A DNA stretch of 64,000 nt from Henricia sp. BOLD:AAB3569 (GCA_037783545.1 JBBELK010000052.1:930001-994000); one strand, 5' to 3'. Positions 20,644 to 31,440 are shown, counted from the first letter of the stretch. The notes: a model not told the origin generated them from the letters alone. Made by a program: numbers and translations.

Positions 20644-23600
20644 GTGCAAAGCCCAGTAGTGGGAGGGGCAAAAATGGGCTTACAAAGTACAAGTGACCAT
20701 GTCCAGAGAGATCTATACGATCGTTTAATTGGGGGATCCCCTACTCTGGAAGTAACCATGGCTGGAGTACAAGTCCAATGCCTGGTTGACACGGGGTCTA
20801 ATGTCACCACTGTGACCGAGGATTTCTATGAGAATTTCATGAAGCCTGTGGGTTCAAATTTGTCCACTTCTGGTGTCCATCTGTCTTTGTCTTGTGCTAA
20901 TGGTTTGGAAATCCCTTATCTAGGATATGTGGAAACAGATGTAGTAGTAAATGAACTGACGTATTCCAACATGGGGGTTTTGGTCGTTAAGAACTCTGCT
21001 AGTTTAGAATATCGTAAACAAAAACAAGTTACGCCGGGGGTTCTGGGTATGAATATACTCGGATTATTGTTAGAGAATGACAAATCCTTTCAATGTCTAA
21101 AACCTTTGATGGGTGTTTATTCAACATCTATGGTGCGCACATCTGCAGAAACATCTGTATTTGTGCCCGCCCACTCTTGGGTTACTGTATTGGCGACAGG
21201 AAAAAATGTGGGGTCTGGTAATGCAATAGTAGAACCTTTGCGTAATGCTGATCATTTGCGTGTCGGGCTATCTGTAGAAGCTACTATTATTGATGGGTCA
21301 TTGAAGACATTTCCAATTAGAGTGGTTAACCATACCTCTCAAGGCATTGTATTAAGAGGTCAAACACTCATTGGAAAACTTTCACCAATTTTGTCTATGG
21401 TTCATAGTGATGTTTTAAATATTAAGTTTGAACATTTATCTGTGAACGAAGTTCAAGTTTCTTTTTTGGAAACGGACACATCGGTAATTACTGATAAGCC
21501 TCCTGTTCCAGTTGACCTTTCGGATTTCGAAGGCACTGTAGAACAACGACAAAAGATTTACGATCTCTTGTATAAAAACAAAGATGTGTTTTCTTCTAGT
21601 GATTTAGATTTGGGAGACACTAGTACAATTGTACATAGTATCCCAACTAAAACTGACGAGCCTATGGTACAGCAGTATCGTAGGATACCTCCTAATCAGT
21701 TTGTAGAAGTAAAAGAACACATTTCCAAATTACTCCAAGCAGGTGTTATTTGTGAGAGCTATAGTCCTTATGCAGCTCCTATTGTGTTGGCACGAAAAAA
21801 GAATGGTGAATTAAGGATGTGCGTAGATTATCGCAAATTAAACGCAGTTACCAAAAGGGATGCTTTCCCATTGCCACGTATTAATGAATCCATAGATAGC
21901 TTGGTGGGTGCAAAATATTTTAGCACTTTGGATTTATTAAGTGGTTATCACCAAGTAAGAGTTGCAGAGTCCGATAAGGAAAAGACTGCTTTTGTCACAC
22001 CATGGGGACTATATGAATATATGAGAATGCCCTTTGGGTTATGCGGGGCACCAGCAACGTTTCAAAGGCTGATGCAAAGGTGTATGGGGGACTTGGTATC
22101 GCACATGCTGCTTGTTTATTTGGATGACATTTTGGTGTATGCACCTACTTTCGATCAACAACTGGCCAATTTAGATTTTGTGTTTTCTCGATTACGAGCA
22201 CACAATTTGAAACTTAAACCATCCAAGTGTCATTTGTTCAGAAAGCAGGTTTCCTATCTGGGACATACTTTGTCAGCTGAGGGCATTGCTACTGATGACG
22301 CCAAGGTCAAAGCAGTTTCTGACTGGCCGGTTCCTAAAACGGTGAAACAACTGCGCGCCTTTTTGGGTTTTGCAAGTTACTACAGGCGGTACGTACCTTC
22401 CTTTGCCAAAATTGCACGAGAACTCCATACACTAGTTGCTGAATGCCAACAAAAGACATCTGATTATTTTTGTAAACGATGGTCAGATGTTTGTCAAGTA
22501 GCATTTGATACATTGAAACACAAACTTACGTCTGCACCAATTTTGGGATATGCCGATTTTACCAAACCATTTGTGTTAGAGATTGACGCTAGTTTCGAGG
22601 GATTGGGCGCTGTACTATCACAAGATCAAGATGGGATACGTAAAGTGATTGCGTATGCAAGTCGTACACTTAGACCCTGTGAACGCAATATGAACAAATA
22701 TAGTTCCATGAAATTGGAAATGTTGTGTTTAAAGTGGGCAGTGACGGAGAAATTCAAAGAGTACTTGTATAATGCTAAATTTGAGATATGGACGGATAAT
22801 AATGCTTTGAGTCATTTGCAGACGGCGAAGCTTGATGCAACCGAACAACGTTGGGTAGCTGATCTGGCAGTCTTTGATTTTACCATGCACTATCGATCGG
22901 GAAGACAAAATAAAAATGCTGATGGGTTGTCACGACAAGGTATAGAGCAAGGTAATAAAAGTGTACGAGTTGCATCGCAATCTGTACAATGTTCAGTGGG
23001 CTTATCGGAGATTCAACAGGTAGCAAACCAAGATTGTGTTTCAAATGCATTACATGTCCGCCAGTTGATGTCCGCTCAGATTTCAGCAATGCCTGGGTAC
23101 TCTAAAGATGAAATTAAGCAAATGCAGACTAAAGACCCCATAATCCAACGATTATTGGTGTATGTCGAAAGGGGTTATGCGCCAACGTCGGAAGAACGAA
23201 AATCCGAACAATCTGAAGTTTTAAAATTGTGGCGTCAGAAAAAGCGTTTTGTCATTTTAGAGGGGATACTTTATAGGAAGCGTGAATATTTAGGTTCGAT
23301 TATTAACCAGTTGTTACTTCCCCAGTGTTTGAAATCCAAAGTATTACAGGCATTGCATGATCAGAGTGGCCATCAAGGGGAAGAGAGGACGCTCTCTTTG
23401 ATTCAACAGAGATGTTACTGGCTAGGGATGTATCAAGACGTGAAATTGTGGATTCAACAGTGTCAAAGGTGTGTTGTGGCTAAATTGCCTTACCCGAGAC
23501 CTAGAAATCCGTTAGGACATGTTTTAGCCTCGCGACCATTAGAAACGATCGCCATAGATTTTACTGTTTTAGAGCCGGCTTCTGATCGTACAGAGAATGT

Positions 23601-24891
23601 TCTGATTATAACTGATGTATTCACAAAATACACTGTTGCCGTTCCTACTCGTGACCAGACAGCTGTGACCACGGCAAAAGCTTTAGTGCAACACTGGTTC
23701 ACAAAATTTGGTATACCAGAAAGAATCCATTCGGATCAAGGGAAACAATTTGAATCAAAATTAATACATCACTTGTGTTTACTTTATGGTATTAGGAAGA
23801 CTAAAACAACACCTTACCGACCTCAAGGAAATTCACAATGCGAAAGATTTAACAGGACGATGCATGATTTGTTGCGAACTTTGGCCCAAAAGCAAAAACG
23901 CAATTGGCCAAAACATTTGAATGAACTGTTATATTGTTATAATTGTACGGTTCATTCATCTACAGGATTTACTCCATCTTATTTAATGTTTGGAAGGGAA
24001 CCTCGTCTTCCATTAGACTTATTGTTAGGTCTTGATGCAGATCAAGGTCTTGATGGTGATGATTGGGTAACAGCTCACCAATTACGGCTCCGACAAAGTT
24101 ACGAATTGGCTCAAGAAAACTTGAAAAGGGCGGCAGCCACAAGGAAGAGCAATTTTGATCAGAAGACTAATCCTTATCAATTTGAAATTGGTGACTTGGT
24201 GTATTTGAGACGCCATCACTACGAAGGACGTCATAAAATACAAGATCATTATTATTCGGAAGTATATAGAGTTGTTTCTAAATTGGATAATTTTGTTTAC
24301 ACCATACAAGCGGTAAATGAACCAAAAATAATCAAAACAGTAAATTCTTGTGATTTGAAACTTTGTACAGTCAAAGTGACTGAAAATCCAATGGTAAAAG
24401 AACCTTCTGTAAGGCGAAACCTTGATCAAACCAAGTTTTCGGATAAATCTGATTTGGAATCGATTGATTCCGAGTCGGATTCCGAAATTAATATTGCAGT
24501 ACGTATGCCTCGTTATGAAACCTCTAATGTAGAGCCTGAACAATTAGCAGATACTCCTGTAGTGCAACCTAGACGTTCAACACGTACAACGGCAGGAAAA
24601 CATTCAAATTTACATAAATTACCTAAATCTGCTTTGGTACGTGAACAGAAATTGAATTCTCAGGTACCTAAGAATATCACCATAGAGTTGGGATTTTTAA
24701 TATTTGTCATATGTCTTATTGTAATTTTGTGTTTGATTTTATATTCTCAGTTACACGAAAGTAAGTGTGCATCAGTCATGGGATGGATATTTGGTGTCGT
24801 GTTATTTACTTTGTTTCCAAAGAGACTTGTGAAACTAGTAAATTTAATTATTGTTGTAGTTATTTATTTGCAGTCGTATCTCGACCGATGA
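20644..24891 (+). CDS. Pol polyprotein (PR-RT-RH-IN), intact frame
   Basis: A single frame of 1415 codons is counted here from 20644, though it is open from 20587. It lies -1 relative to gag, so expression probably needs frameshifting. The aspartic protease motif is D49-T-G-S. Reverse transcriptase follows (about residues 370-550, YLDD at 492-495), then RNase H with first aspartate D648. The integrase zinc finger is H905-X4-H910-X29-C940-X2-C943 and the catalytic triad is D972, D1031, E1067 with D-X35-E spacing. A basic GPY/F-like segment follows (about 1180-1230). All key catalytic residues are present and there are no stops, so the enzyme set looks functional. Unusually, the last 66 residues are strongly hydrophobic, with two or three possible membrane segments (from about 1348) and no recognisable envelope domain. 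Placement within animal Gypsy clades is not attempted. Confidence 0.95.
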   Translation: MQSPVVGGAKMGLQSTSDHVQRDLYDRLIGGSPTLEVTMAGVQVQCLVDTGSNVTTVTEDFYENFMKPVGSNLSTSGVHLSLSCANGLEIPYLGYVETDVVVNELTYSNMGVLVVKNSASLEYRKQKQVTPGVLGMNILGLLLENDKSFQCLKPLMGVYSTSMVRTSAETSVFVPAHSWVTVLATGKNVGSGNAIVEPLRNADHLRVGLSVEATIIDGSLKTFPIRVVNHTSQGIVLRGQTLIGKLSPILSMVHSDVLNIKFEHLSVNEVQVSFLETDTSVITDKPPVPVDLSDFEGTVEQRQKIYDLLYKNKDVFSSSDLDLGDTSTIVHSIPTKTDEPMVQQYRRIPPNQFVEVKEHISKLLQAGVICESYSPYAAPIVLARKKNGELRMCVDYRKLNAVTKRDAFPLPRINESIDSLVGAKYFSTLDLLSGYHQVRVAESDKEKTAFVTPWGLYEYMRMPFGLCGAPATFQRLMQRCMGDLVSHMLLVYLDDILVYAPTFDQQLANLDFVFSRLRAHNLKLKPSKCHLFRKQVSYLGHTLSAEGIATDDAKVKAVSDWPVPKTVKQLRAFLGFASYYRRYVPSFAKIARELHTLVAECQQKTSDYFCKRWSDVCQVAFDTLKHKLTSAPILGYADFTKPFVLEIDASFEGLGAVLSQDQDGIRKVIAYASRTLRPCERNMNKYSSMKLEMLCLKWAVTEKFKEYLYNAKFEIWTDNNALSHLQTAKLDATEQRWVADLAVFDFTMHYRSGRQNKNADGLSRQGIEQGNKSVRVASQSVQCSVGLSEIQQVANQDCVSNALHVRQLMSAQISAMPGYSKDEIKQMQTKDPIIQRLLVYVERGYAPTSEERKSEQSEVLKLWRQKKRFVILEGILYRKREYLGSIINQLLLPQCLKSKVLQALHDQSGHQGEERTLSLIQQRCYWLGMYQDVKLWIQQCQRCVVAKLPYPRPRNPLGHVLASRPLETIAIDFTVLEPASDRTENVLIITDVFTKYTVAVPTRDQTAVTTAKALVQHWFTKFGIPERIHSDQGKQFESKLIHHLCLLYGIRKTKTTPYRPQGNSQCERFNRTMHDLLRTLAQKQKRNWPKHLNELLYCYNCTVHSSTGFTPSYLMFGREPRLPLDLLLGLDADQGLDGDDWVTAHQLRLRQSYELAQENLKRAAATRKSNFDQKTNPYQFEIGDLVYLRRHHYEGRHKIQDHYYSEVYRVVSKLDNFVYTIQAVNEPKIIKTVNSCDLKLCTVKVTENPMVKEPSVRRNLDQTKFSDKSDLESIDSESDSEINIAVRMPRYETSNVEPEQLADTPVVQPRRSTRTTAGKHSNLHKLPKSALVREQKLNSQVPKNITIELGFLIFVICLIVILCLILYSQLHESKCASVMGWIFGVVLFTLFPKRLVKLVNLIIVVVIYLQSYLDR

Positions 24892-25025
24892 ACCAAGAAC
24901 CTGGAGGTAGTGAACCATTGTAAATAGTAAGTTTAAAAAAAAAAAAAAGAGAAAAGAATCTTTTAATTTTGTTTGTAAATTAAATGATTCTAAATTTATT
25001 TCATATCTAGTTATGTGGGCATAAC

Positions 25026-25044
25026 GAAAAAAAATAGGGGAGTG
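25026..25044 (+). promoter_or_regulatory. Polypurine tract
   Basis: A purine run (GAAAAAAAATAGGGGAG) directly abuts the 3' LTR. It is the expected plus-strand primer site for reverse transcription. Confidence 0.8.
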
Positions 25045-25803
25045 TGTAACCAGTCGACTAAAACAAGTCTACTGTTACTATATTCGCACTTTCCATTGAC
25101 TTGACTCGGGGCGACGTTTCGTGCCTGGTTGCAGTTTTGCCGGTATAAATGTATTTCTATGCATTTTGTGCCGGGCACGGATCGTGTGACCTGGGCAAGT
25201 CGATGTTGTTGTTCGATTCGAGTATTTACATATATGACATTTCTTAAATATTTATATATCGTCGTACTTGTAGTGTCCAATCTGGTATTCATAGAACCAC
25301 AATTCTAATGCCAGTTGGTTCTTTTATCTCGCGAATTCTTTGGAAGCTATTGCAGTCTATTTAAGGCCGGGTCTGGAGGATAAAGTCGTTCACTTTCCTC
25401 CAGCGGTCATCGAAGTCGTTCGTCTGAATTTAATACCTGTGATTTCGGCACTTGCTTTGCTTGCCAGCAACAGTTATGAGGGGTTTGTACGTAGTCGGCC
25501 GAGTCCGAGACGGGATGAGGTTGTTAGCGGTGCTGAAGTTATAATGGTATGTTGCATTTATGAAATTGTTATTTTTTATAGGAAGGATTTGACTTTGATA
25601 CCTGCACTAACTTTCGGAAGCTTATAAATCAGGTGATACTTGTGGGAAATAATAAATATCTTGGGGGAAAAACCTAAGGTTTTAGTGTTGAAATTGCAGG
25701 TCTTGAACTGAATTCTTTCCAAAATGAATATTATTAAAATAACTAACATATATGCACATGTATTTTATTTCAGTCGCCAATTCCCATATTCTAAGGAGCC
25801 TAC
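25045..25803 (+). repeat. 3' LTR
   Basis: It is the partner of the 5' LTR, offset 5774 bp. TATAAA at 25144-25149 and AATAAA at 25651-25656 correspond to those in the 5' copy. The sequence after 25803 (CGGGTAGTC) is host DNA. Confidence 0.92.
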
Positions 25804-27002
25804 CGGGTAGTCTTTTTCTGGTCTTTTTAATGGCAATCTAAAATACATGTAATTCCAATTTATTAGACAGTGGTTTATTTTGAAGTTAATTTAAGTTAAA
25901 TGTAAATTGTTAAACGAGTAGAAGGAAAACTCAGAGAAAATAAATGTAATGAAGATTCTTTCAAACTGACTTCACAAGTGTACCTTTTTTTTAGCTAGGA
26001 TGAATTTTCCCTAGCGCCCAAGTGCGAATCGTAATCTCGACCGTATTGCTTAGTTAACGATTTTATGCCTTGGGTTACAGTACATACATAACATGTACTA
26101 CTGTACATTTACTGGTTAAGTAATTAGAATGTCCGACTTTAAAAAGCAGACATTGTGGATACAAATACAAAATGACCCATATTTTTAAGCTTTTGGTGTA
26201 AGGGGGGAGTACGGGGTTGTATAAAACAAAGACAGTGTACCAAAAAAATGAGTTTTGAGTAGGCACAAAAAGTTTGTATTTTTATTGTTTTTTTATTTAA
26301 ACAAATACAAGTTCTACGTGATTTTCTATGTTTGGGTGCATAATAGGAAAACAAAAATGTCTTGTCATAATGTTGGAAGAAATAAACTCCTGCATTAAAT
26401 ACACTGAGGAATTTCTTCTATAGACACCAGTGGTTGTAATTTCTCATACACCAGTGCAGATAACGCATGATAATGTCCTTTAAATGTTTGAGCCCTGTAT
26501 CGCCACTTGACATGAGCAATGATTTTAATTAAAAAATTTTGTTTTAGCTCATTGGAACGTATTACATGAACCTTGAATAAATTTGTAGAAATACCAAAAA
26601 TTGAGCTTGTGGATTTGTGTACTTGTCTTCTTAAGGCCATCTTGTCTCAAAAAAAAAGTAGCTTGATGTTGTTGTATGTTGTCACATTATATTGGACTTA
26701 ATAATGTAACAATGTTAGTTTATTTCTTTTAATATTCCGTGACAAGATAATGGCCATTTAAAACATGGTCATGGTTGTCAAATGTACTTTTACTGTTGAA
26801 AGACCCAAATATGCAGCCATGCTGTAGAAGATGTAACCTGTGACGTCACGGCACTTATCAAAACATTAGGGGGTGTGGTTATTGCTGTGAGCAGGCATCA
26901 TGCTGTGCATAAATTTGGATTAGGAATGAGATCGCAGGTAAGATTGGCTTTGAATTACTTGACCTTTGACATCGTTCCCTGAGCAAATCTATGCAAAGCT
27001 CG
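25804..27002. other. No gene seen
   Basis: AT-rich noncoding DNA. Minus-strand ORFs at 26075-26640 have no recognisable domain or splice context. Confidence 0.4.
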
Positions 27003-27105
27003 ATTGAATATAGATTGGTTCCCGATCCCTATAGATTGGTTTGCTTATTTCGAACTTATATTCTCCTGTGTGGAATATGTGGACGGGAACCAGTCTAGAT
27101 TGAAT
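27003..27105. repeat. Small foldback repeat
   Basis: ATTGAATATAGATTGGTTCCCG (arm 27003-27024) is inverted at 27084-27105 with two or three mismatches. The 59 bp loop is noncoding. Confidence 0.6.
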
Positions 27106-27170
27106 ATGCACAATGGCATGCATTATTTTAATAGAGGGCGCTTTAAATGTTAAGATGTCACAAGGTCGTT

Positions 27171-27283
27171 ATAGGCTGGATCCGAATTATAGGGTTTGGC
27201 TGTGGCTGTTGCTATGCTGTTGCCATGGGCGGACAATGAAAGTCCTTAGAAACGGCATAGCCACTAATTCGGATCCAGCCATA
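27171..27283. mobile_element. About 113 bp foldback MITE
   Basis: ATAGGCTGGATCCGAATTA at 27171-27189 is inverted as TAATTCGGATCCAGCC at 27265-27280. A second inner pair (GGCTGTG/GGCATAGCC) lies inside. It is short and noncoding. Confidence 0.75.
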
Positions 27284-27317
27284 GACTAGCCCAAGTGTCC
27301 AAGTTTTAAAGGTGACA

Positions 27318-27890
27318 GCAGAACCACATAGTGCCTAATCACACATGATGTATGGTGACAGCTTAATTAACCTTTTGCATGTTTCGAATAAATAGTGCCT
27401 GTTGCACTGATTCACTTCCTTTCACATGCAGACTTTTATAGTATCCAGATGACCAGACTAAAATTCTGCTGCTATGAAGTGTGACTGGGTGCATGCGACA
27501 GATGTTGAAGTACAGAATCAATAACATGTTCACAGTTAGAGGGAGTGGCATAAAGCAACCAGACTGTTGGTTGCTATTGAGCTCGTGCCAATGACGTCAT
27601 TTTGGGAGTAAAACAATGCCGCGTCGTTGTGGAAGCAATGTGCGTGCGCGTTGTGTGTGTCCATAGCGCGCGTAACGCGCTATGCTGAGGCTCCCATTGG
27701 TGAACTAAACCGCGTTACGCCAACCAGAGACACACACAACGCGCACGCACATTGCTTTCACAATGACTCAGCATTATTTGACTCCCAAAATGGCATATTC
27801 GCACGTGTTCGAAAGGGGTCAATAGGCATTGGCGTGCACCATGTGGCAACAATAGCATAGTATGTGGACTTTCTAAACTGCACCTCTATT
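27318..27890 (+). repeat. Dispersed repeat, copy 1 (interrupted)
   Basis: Collinear words are shared with 41676-41945 and 44319-44590: a CTTTTGCG block, TTTCACATGCA-AC, a CCA-ACTAAATTTTG-TTGCTATG block, a GTACAGAAT...GTTCAC block, ACTGTTGGTTGCTA, GCAATGGCGTGCACC, and a final GTGGAC-TCTAAACTGCACC. All three copies are on the plus strand. In copy 1, 246 bp of unrelated DNA interrupts the repeat after GGTTGCTA. Confidence 0.8.
27577..27822. mobile_element. TA-flanked foldback element inside the dispersed repeat
   Basis: The two other copies of the host repeat show the empty site (GGTTGCTAGGCAATGG at 41862, and an equivalent at 44509). This fixes the insertion with a TA duplication at 27575-27576 and 27823-27824. 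The ends are TTGAGCTC and GGGGTCAA. Long inner arms pair almost perfectly: CATTTTGGGAGT with its complement at 27781, and 34 bases from 27629 with 27729-27762. TA targeting suggests mobilisation by a Tc1/mariner-type enzyme. Confidence 0.9.
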
Positions 27891-28584
27891 TAAAAAAAAA
27901 AAAGGGCTAATTGCTCCCCAAAAATGGCCACTGTGCAAAGAATCATGGATGTCTAGAGGGCGCCTTTCCAGTCAAATTTAAAGTTGGATATCATTCAACA
28001 GAATGCAATCATTGAAGTTGAAAAGTGTAAGTGTCCAAATCCAGGAAGTGTGACATTAGCCACCACCCCAGTCCCAACCCTTTCCTCCACCTACTGCAGG
28101 CAACGAGTACTTATCTTTGTGTGATCAGTTTATGTACATATGTACCTGTGCAATGTGATATATTTTGAGGAAATTTCATAACAGACTTTATTTTACAAAG
28201 TAGAGAGTTGAATAAGGCAGCTTGATCAATCTAAATAACAGATAACAGTTAACGTAGTATTATACACCAATCACGGGTTGCAGCAGGAAATCTGTTACTA
28301 TGGTGTGGGTAAGAAAATTAAATGAAACTCTGAAGAATTTGCTCACCGCCCACAAACAAATCGTTTTTCTTTACTTTCTGAAATTCTGCTAAAAGCTACA
28401 CAAGAATAGGCCTATGACACATTGTTATCTCTGATTGATTCTATGGTTTCCTTGCATTCAGCTAGATAGAGGAGCAAGTTTATTTTCTATTTTTCAGACT
28501 TGTGTACAGTATGAACAGAACAATTTACCTGGGGACTAGTTGGTGTCATTGGGTCATTCTTTAATTTTGGGGTCCATACCCAAT
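27891..28584. other. No gene seen
   Basis: Noncoding DNA between the dispersed repeat and the LTR-like fragment. No structure was recognised. Confidence 0.4.
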
Positions 28585-28835
28585 TGTGAGAGTGGTTATA
28601 TCTGGTAGGCCTACACGCCAGTTGGCTATAGTGCACCCTCTGGTGACAATTGGTATATACCCTTTGACCTCGTTGCTAACTCATCACTGTACGTTGTCTT
28701 CACGTTTGATCTGACGCTATGTGATTTTGTCTCATTAAACAAGCTACTCTCGTTGATAAGTCTCACAATTGGCTGTGATTCATTTCTGTGGTGTCCCCCA
28801 TTACCTACTTAGTGGCATGGTGGCAGCGGTGGGAT
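28585..28835 (+). mobile_element. LTR fragment followed by a tRNA-Leu primer binding site
   Basis: TGGTGGCAGCGGTGGGAT at 28818-28835 is complementary to the 3' end (with CCA) of animal tRNA-Leu(AAG) as I know it. It lies directly after GTGGCA, a plausible LTR 3' end. Upstream are a TATATA (28655) and ATTAAA (28732), fitting a short LTR of about 230 bp. The proposed start (TGTGAG, 28585) is uncertain. TCTCACAATTG at 28762 mirrors CAATTGTGAGA at 28582. No gag or pol follows, so only a 5' remnant survives. Confidence 0.6.
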
Positions 28836-29394
28836 GAATATAAATTATATAGAGACAGGGCGCACTAACCAAGTGGCGCACTTCCCCAAAAATGGGTTGA
28901 AGGCAATATTTTAATGATATATCTAGGTGTTATAGGGGACACTAAATTGTCACACCTTTGGAGCCCAAAATTCACTCCATTACCATAAAGTTGAAATGAG
29001 AGTAATACATGCATGTAGCCTATATGGATTAGCCATTTTTCTTTATCCTTGTTTTGATAATGAATAAATTAGGGAACACCATGCAAAAGAATCAACAGAA
29101 TGTAGATAATTACAAAGCATATTCAAACACAGATTTTCACTGTTCAAAAGTGAAACTACCCAAGGAAAAACATGTTTTGGGGACAGTTTCAAGTCTCATT
29201 CACTCAAACTATACAAAACATCAGTGAGTTTGTCACAAACTCACTGGCAGAGATATTGTATATCGAAAATGACTATGTGTTCTGGTTCTTCATGGGTACA
29301 GCATTTAGTATGGAGCAACTGATTGAATGGTTGGATCCAGCTTGGAGGTGATTTATATTAAGTGAAAAACATTGTAAAAGTGAATCCATGAATG
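28836..29394. other. No gene seen
   Basis: It follows the LTR fragment, but no gag-like reading frame is present. The sequence is AT-rich and noncoding. Confidence 0.4.
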
Positions 29395-29715
29395 TACATA
29401 ATGATAATGGTCGATTGTTATATAGCACACATGTCCACCCTGCTGGGTGTTCCAGGCACTGTTGCCATTATTACCGCTGCCATCAGGGAATTTCGCTTCA
29501 ACTAGGTGACTGATGGCCAGGCGCTCAACCCTATCAGGGATTAATTAGATTGTGGCATTCCCCTTAACAGCTTCCCAAATATCGCTTGGGTTGATCAGGC
29601 AACTGGGATTAAGTGCCTTGCCCAGGAACACAGACACGTTTGTCATAGTGGGGCTTGAACCCACAACCTAGCTCTAATGGGAGTCCCGCATCATACCCAC
29701 TAGACCACACGCGCT
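29395..29715 (-). mobile_element. tRNA-derived SINE
   Basis: On the minus strand the right end has a polymerase III box A (TGGTCTAGTGGG, from 29708) and box B (GGTTCAAGCCC, plus positions 29651-29661) at tRNA-like spacing. A non-tRNA body follows with the words TTCCTGGGCAAGGCACTTAA and TGTGCTATATAA near its 3' end (about 29420). Related bodies occur at 31441-32310 and 50690-51045. Confidence 0.82.
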
Positions 29716-30287
29716 GGACATGTACGTATGTACTTGTATGCACGTACATGCATATCCAGGCCTGATGTCAGAATGCTTGGACGATATCCAGAAATGGTGG
29801 TACATATGCACGCTTGGTAATTTGAACTTGGTAAGCAGTGTTTGTTATCAAACAGGTCAGAGTCAAAAGGCTTGAATTTTGTCAGCACTCATTATTTGTT
29901 TCCTGACAAAGTTCATTTCTTATCAGGGACTGTTGACTTTCATTAAGAAACATGACACTGGGTAAATTGATTCCTGTTGCAAACAACTACCTTGAATATG
30001 CATTATACACTACAACAGAGTGATTGATATTCATTGACTGTTGACATGTGACCGGATAAGAAACTTGAGAATAATAAGAGGGTCATAGTTGAGTTAATTT
30101 TTGTGTAGATGCGAATTAAAGTAAATTTAATATGGCAGGGAGATATGATGTTCTATTATACAGCTGCATAACATGATCACCTCCTAAAAACCTAAATATG
30201 ACAGACAACAGTGCAGAAAAAGCATAACTAAATTCACATAGTTTACAAGAAGATTGCAACAAAAGCTGTTGGTACACTGTACGTATA
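29716..30287. other. No gene seen
   Basis: AT-rich noncoding DNA between the SINE and a foldback element. Confidence 0.4.
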
Positions 30288-30485
30288 CACTGCAAAAACT
30301 GTGGTGTTAAATTAACACCAGTGGTGTTGTCTTATAGATACCAAGCCTGGTGTTAAATGTTAACACCTATGGTGATAAAAATATTGCATTTATTCCAATT
30401 GAGGAATACAAACTTTAACACCAGACTTGGTATCTATATAAGACAACACCACTGGTGTTAATTTAACACCACAGTTTTTGCAGTG
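30288..30485. mobile_element. CACTGCAAAAA foldback MITE
   Basis: It begins CACTGCAAAAACTGTGGTGT and ends in the exact inverse at 30485, with TA on each side (30286-30287 and 30486-30487). The arms pair for about 70 bp with only one or two differences, so the element is nearly a complete palindrome around an AT-rich centre. Within each arm GGTGTTAA/TTAACACC makes smaller hairpins. CACTGCAAAAA ends are known from MITEs of several aquatic animals. Confidence 0.92.
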
Positions 30486-30703
30486 TAGTGATGTAATTTG
30501 AGGAGGGAAACGTGGAATTAATGGAACACCATGAAACAGTGTTAAACTTTTTGCCTGTCAAATCAGCCAGATTTGCCAAATGGCAAATAGGAATTTTCTC
30601 AGAAATACCCATTTTACAACTCGAATGATTTTAGACTACGGTTTTACATGTATTAACATAATCATGTACATTTTGATTGAAACACATTTTAGGAACCCTT
30701 TAA

Positions 30704-30835
30704 AGGCGCAGGCTCATCAGCAATGCGCGCACGCCAAATTCGTGCCACAAAATCAATACGCATGCTCCGCGCCTTTGCTATGGAGCTGCGTATTTCGTGG
30801 CACGAATTTTGCGCATTGCTGACGAGCCTGTGCCT
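30704..30835. mobile_element. 132 bp TTAA-flanked foldback MITE
   Basis: AGGCGCAGGCTCATCAGCAA at 30704 is inverted at the right end, with 23 of 25 bases matching, and ends at 30835. TTAA lies on both sides (30700-30703 and 30836-30839). A second arm pair (AATTCGTGCCAC/GTGGCACGAATT) fills most of the interior. TTAA is the piggyBac-type target. Confidence 0.82.
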
Positions 30836-30839
30836 TTAA

Positions 30840-31440
30840 TTATATGAAGTAGTTATGTCAGAACAATGGAGGTGGTAAAACCATTTCTGAAATAATGATA
30901 TTGTTATATTGGATCAAAAACATAGATATACCTTTTCAGCAAATCTCCCTTGATCCATGGCCATGCTCACAAATTCCTGTGAACTAGATACCGTCTCTGA
31001 CACACTGAAGTATTAATTCACTTGAGCTCAGGTGTTCTGGAGGGTGGGGAAGTGAAATGACAATTCTCATGAGATGGAATGCTGGAGGAAGGTGTCACAA
31101 CTTCCACCCTTGTTTATTAGGTGCATTTAATTGCCAACCAGTGTCCGTCATGGAAATTTCTGGTGTGTGTTTTCAAGCTGAATATTCACACAACTTGTCG
31201 TTTAACTCCCCGGGTGTATCTTGATCCGTTATCCGCATAAAAGAACCCAAACTAGCTCTGAACATCATAATGAGAGTGTTGATGATCCAGTAAAATCAAG
31301 GGAATAGTGAGTGGACCATAAGGTGTTCAAAAAGAGGGAGTGGGGTTGAAATGTGGTTTAACTTAAAAAGAAGGGGTTATTCTTAAGCTCCTTTTACCCA
31401 CCCACACCATAGGACCCAGAGTTATGGAGTGGTTGGGTAT
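30840..31440. other. No gene seen
   Basis: Noncoding sequence with no recognised repeat boundary. Confidence 0.4.

Larger units (their letters stand above)
19271..25803 (+). mobile_element. Ty3/Gypsy LTR retrotransposon, 6.5 kb
   Basis: Two direct LTRs of 759 bp (19271-20029 and 25045-25803) flank a gag remnant, an intact pol frame and a polypurine tract. The domain order is protease, reverse transcriptase, RNase H, integrase, which defines Ty3/Gypsy rather than Copia. The LTRs show no difference in any stretch I compared, so the insertion is young. The element is nevertheless defective. Only about 70 bp separate the 5' LTR from the middle of gag, so the primer binding site, leader and N-terminal gag are missing. 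The LTRs start TGTAAC but end CCTAC rather than CA. I could not settle a target duplication (GGTAC before, CCTAC/CGGGT after). Confidence 0.95.

Noticed and set aside
22880..24543. Minus-strand ORFs within pol
   Set aside because: Antisense shadows of the pol frame.
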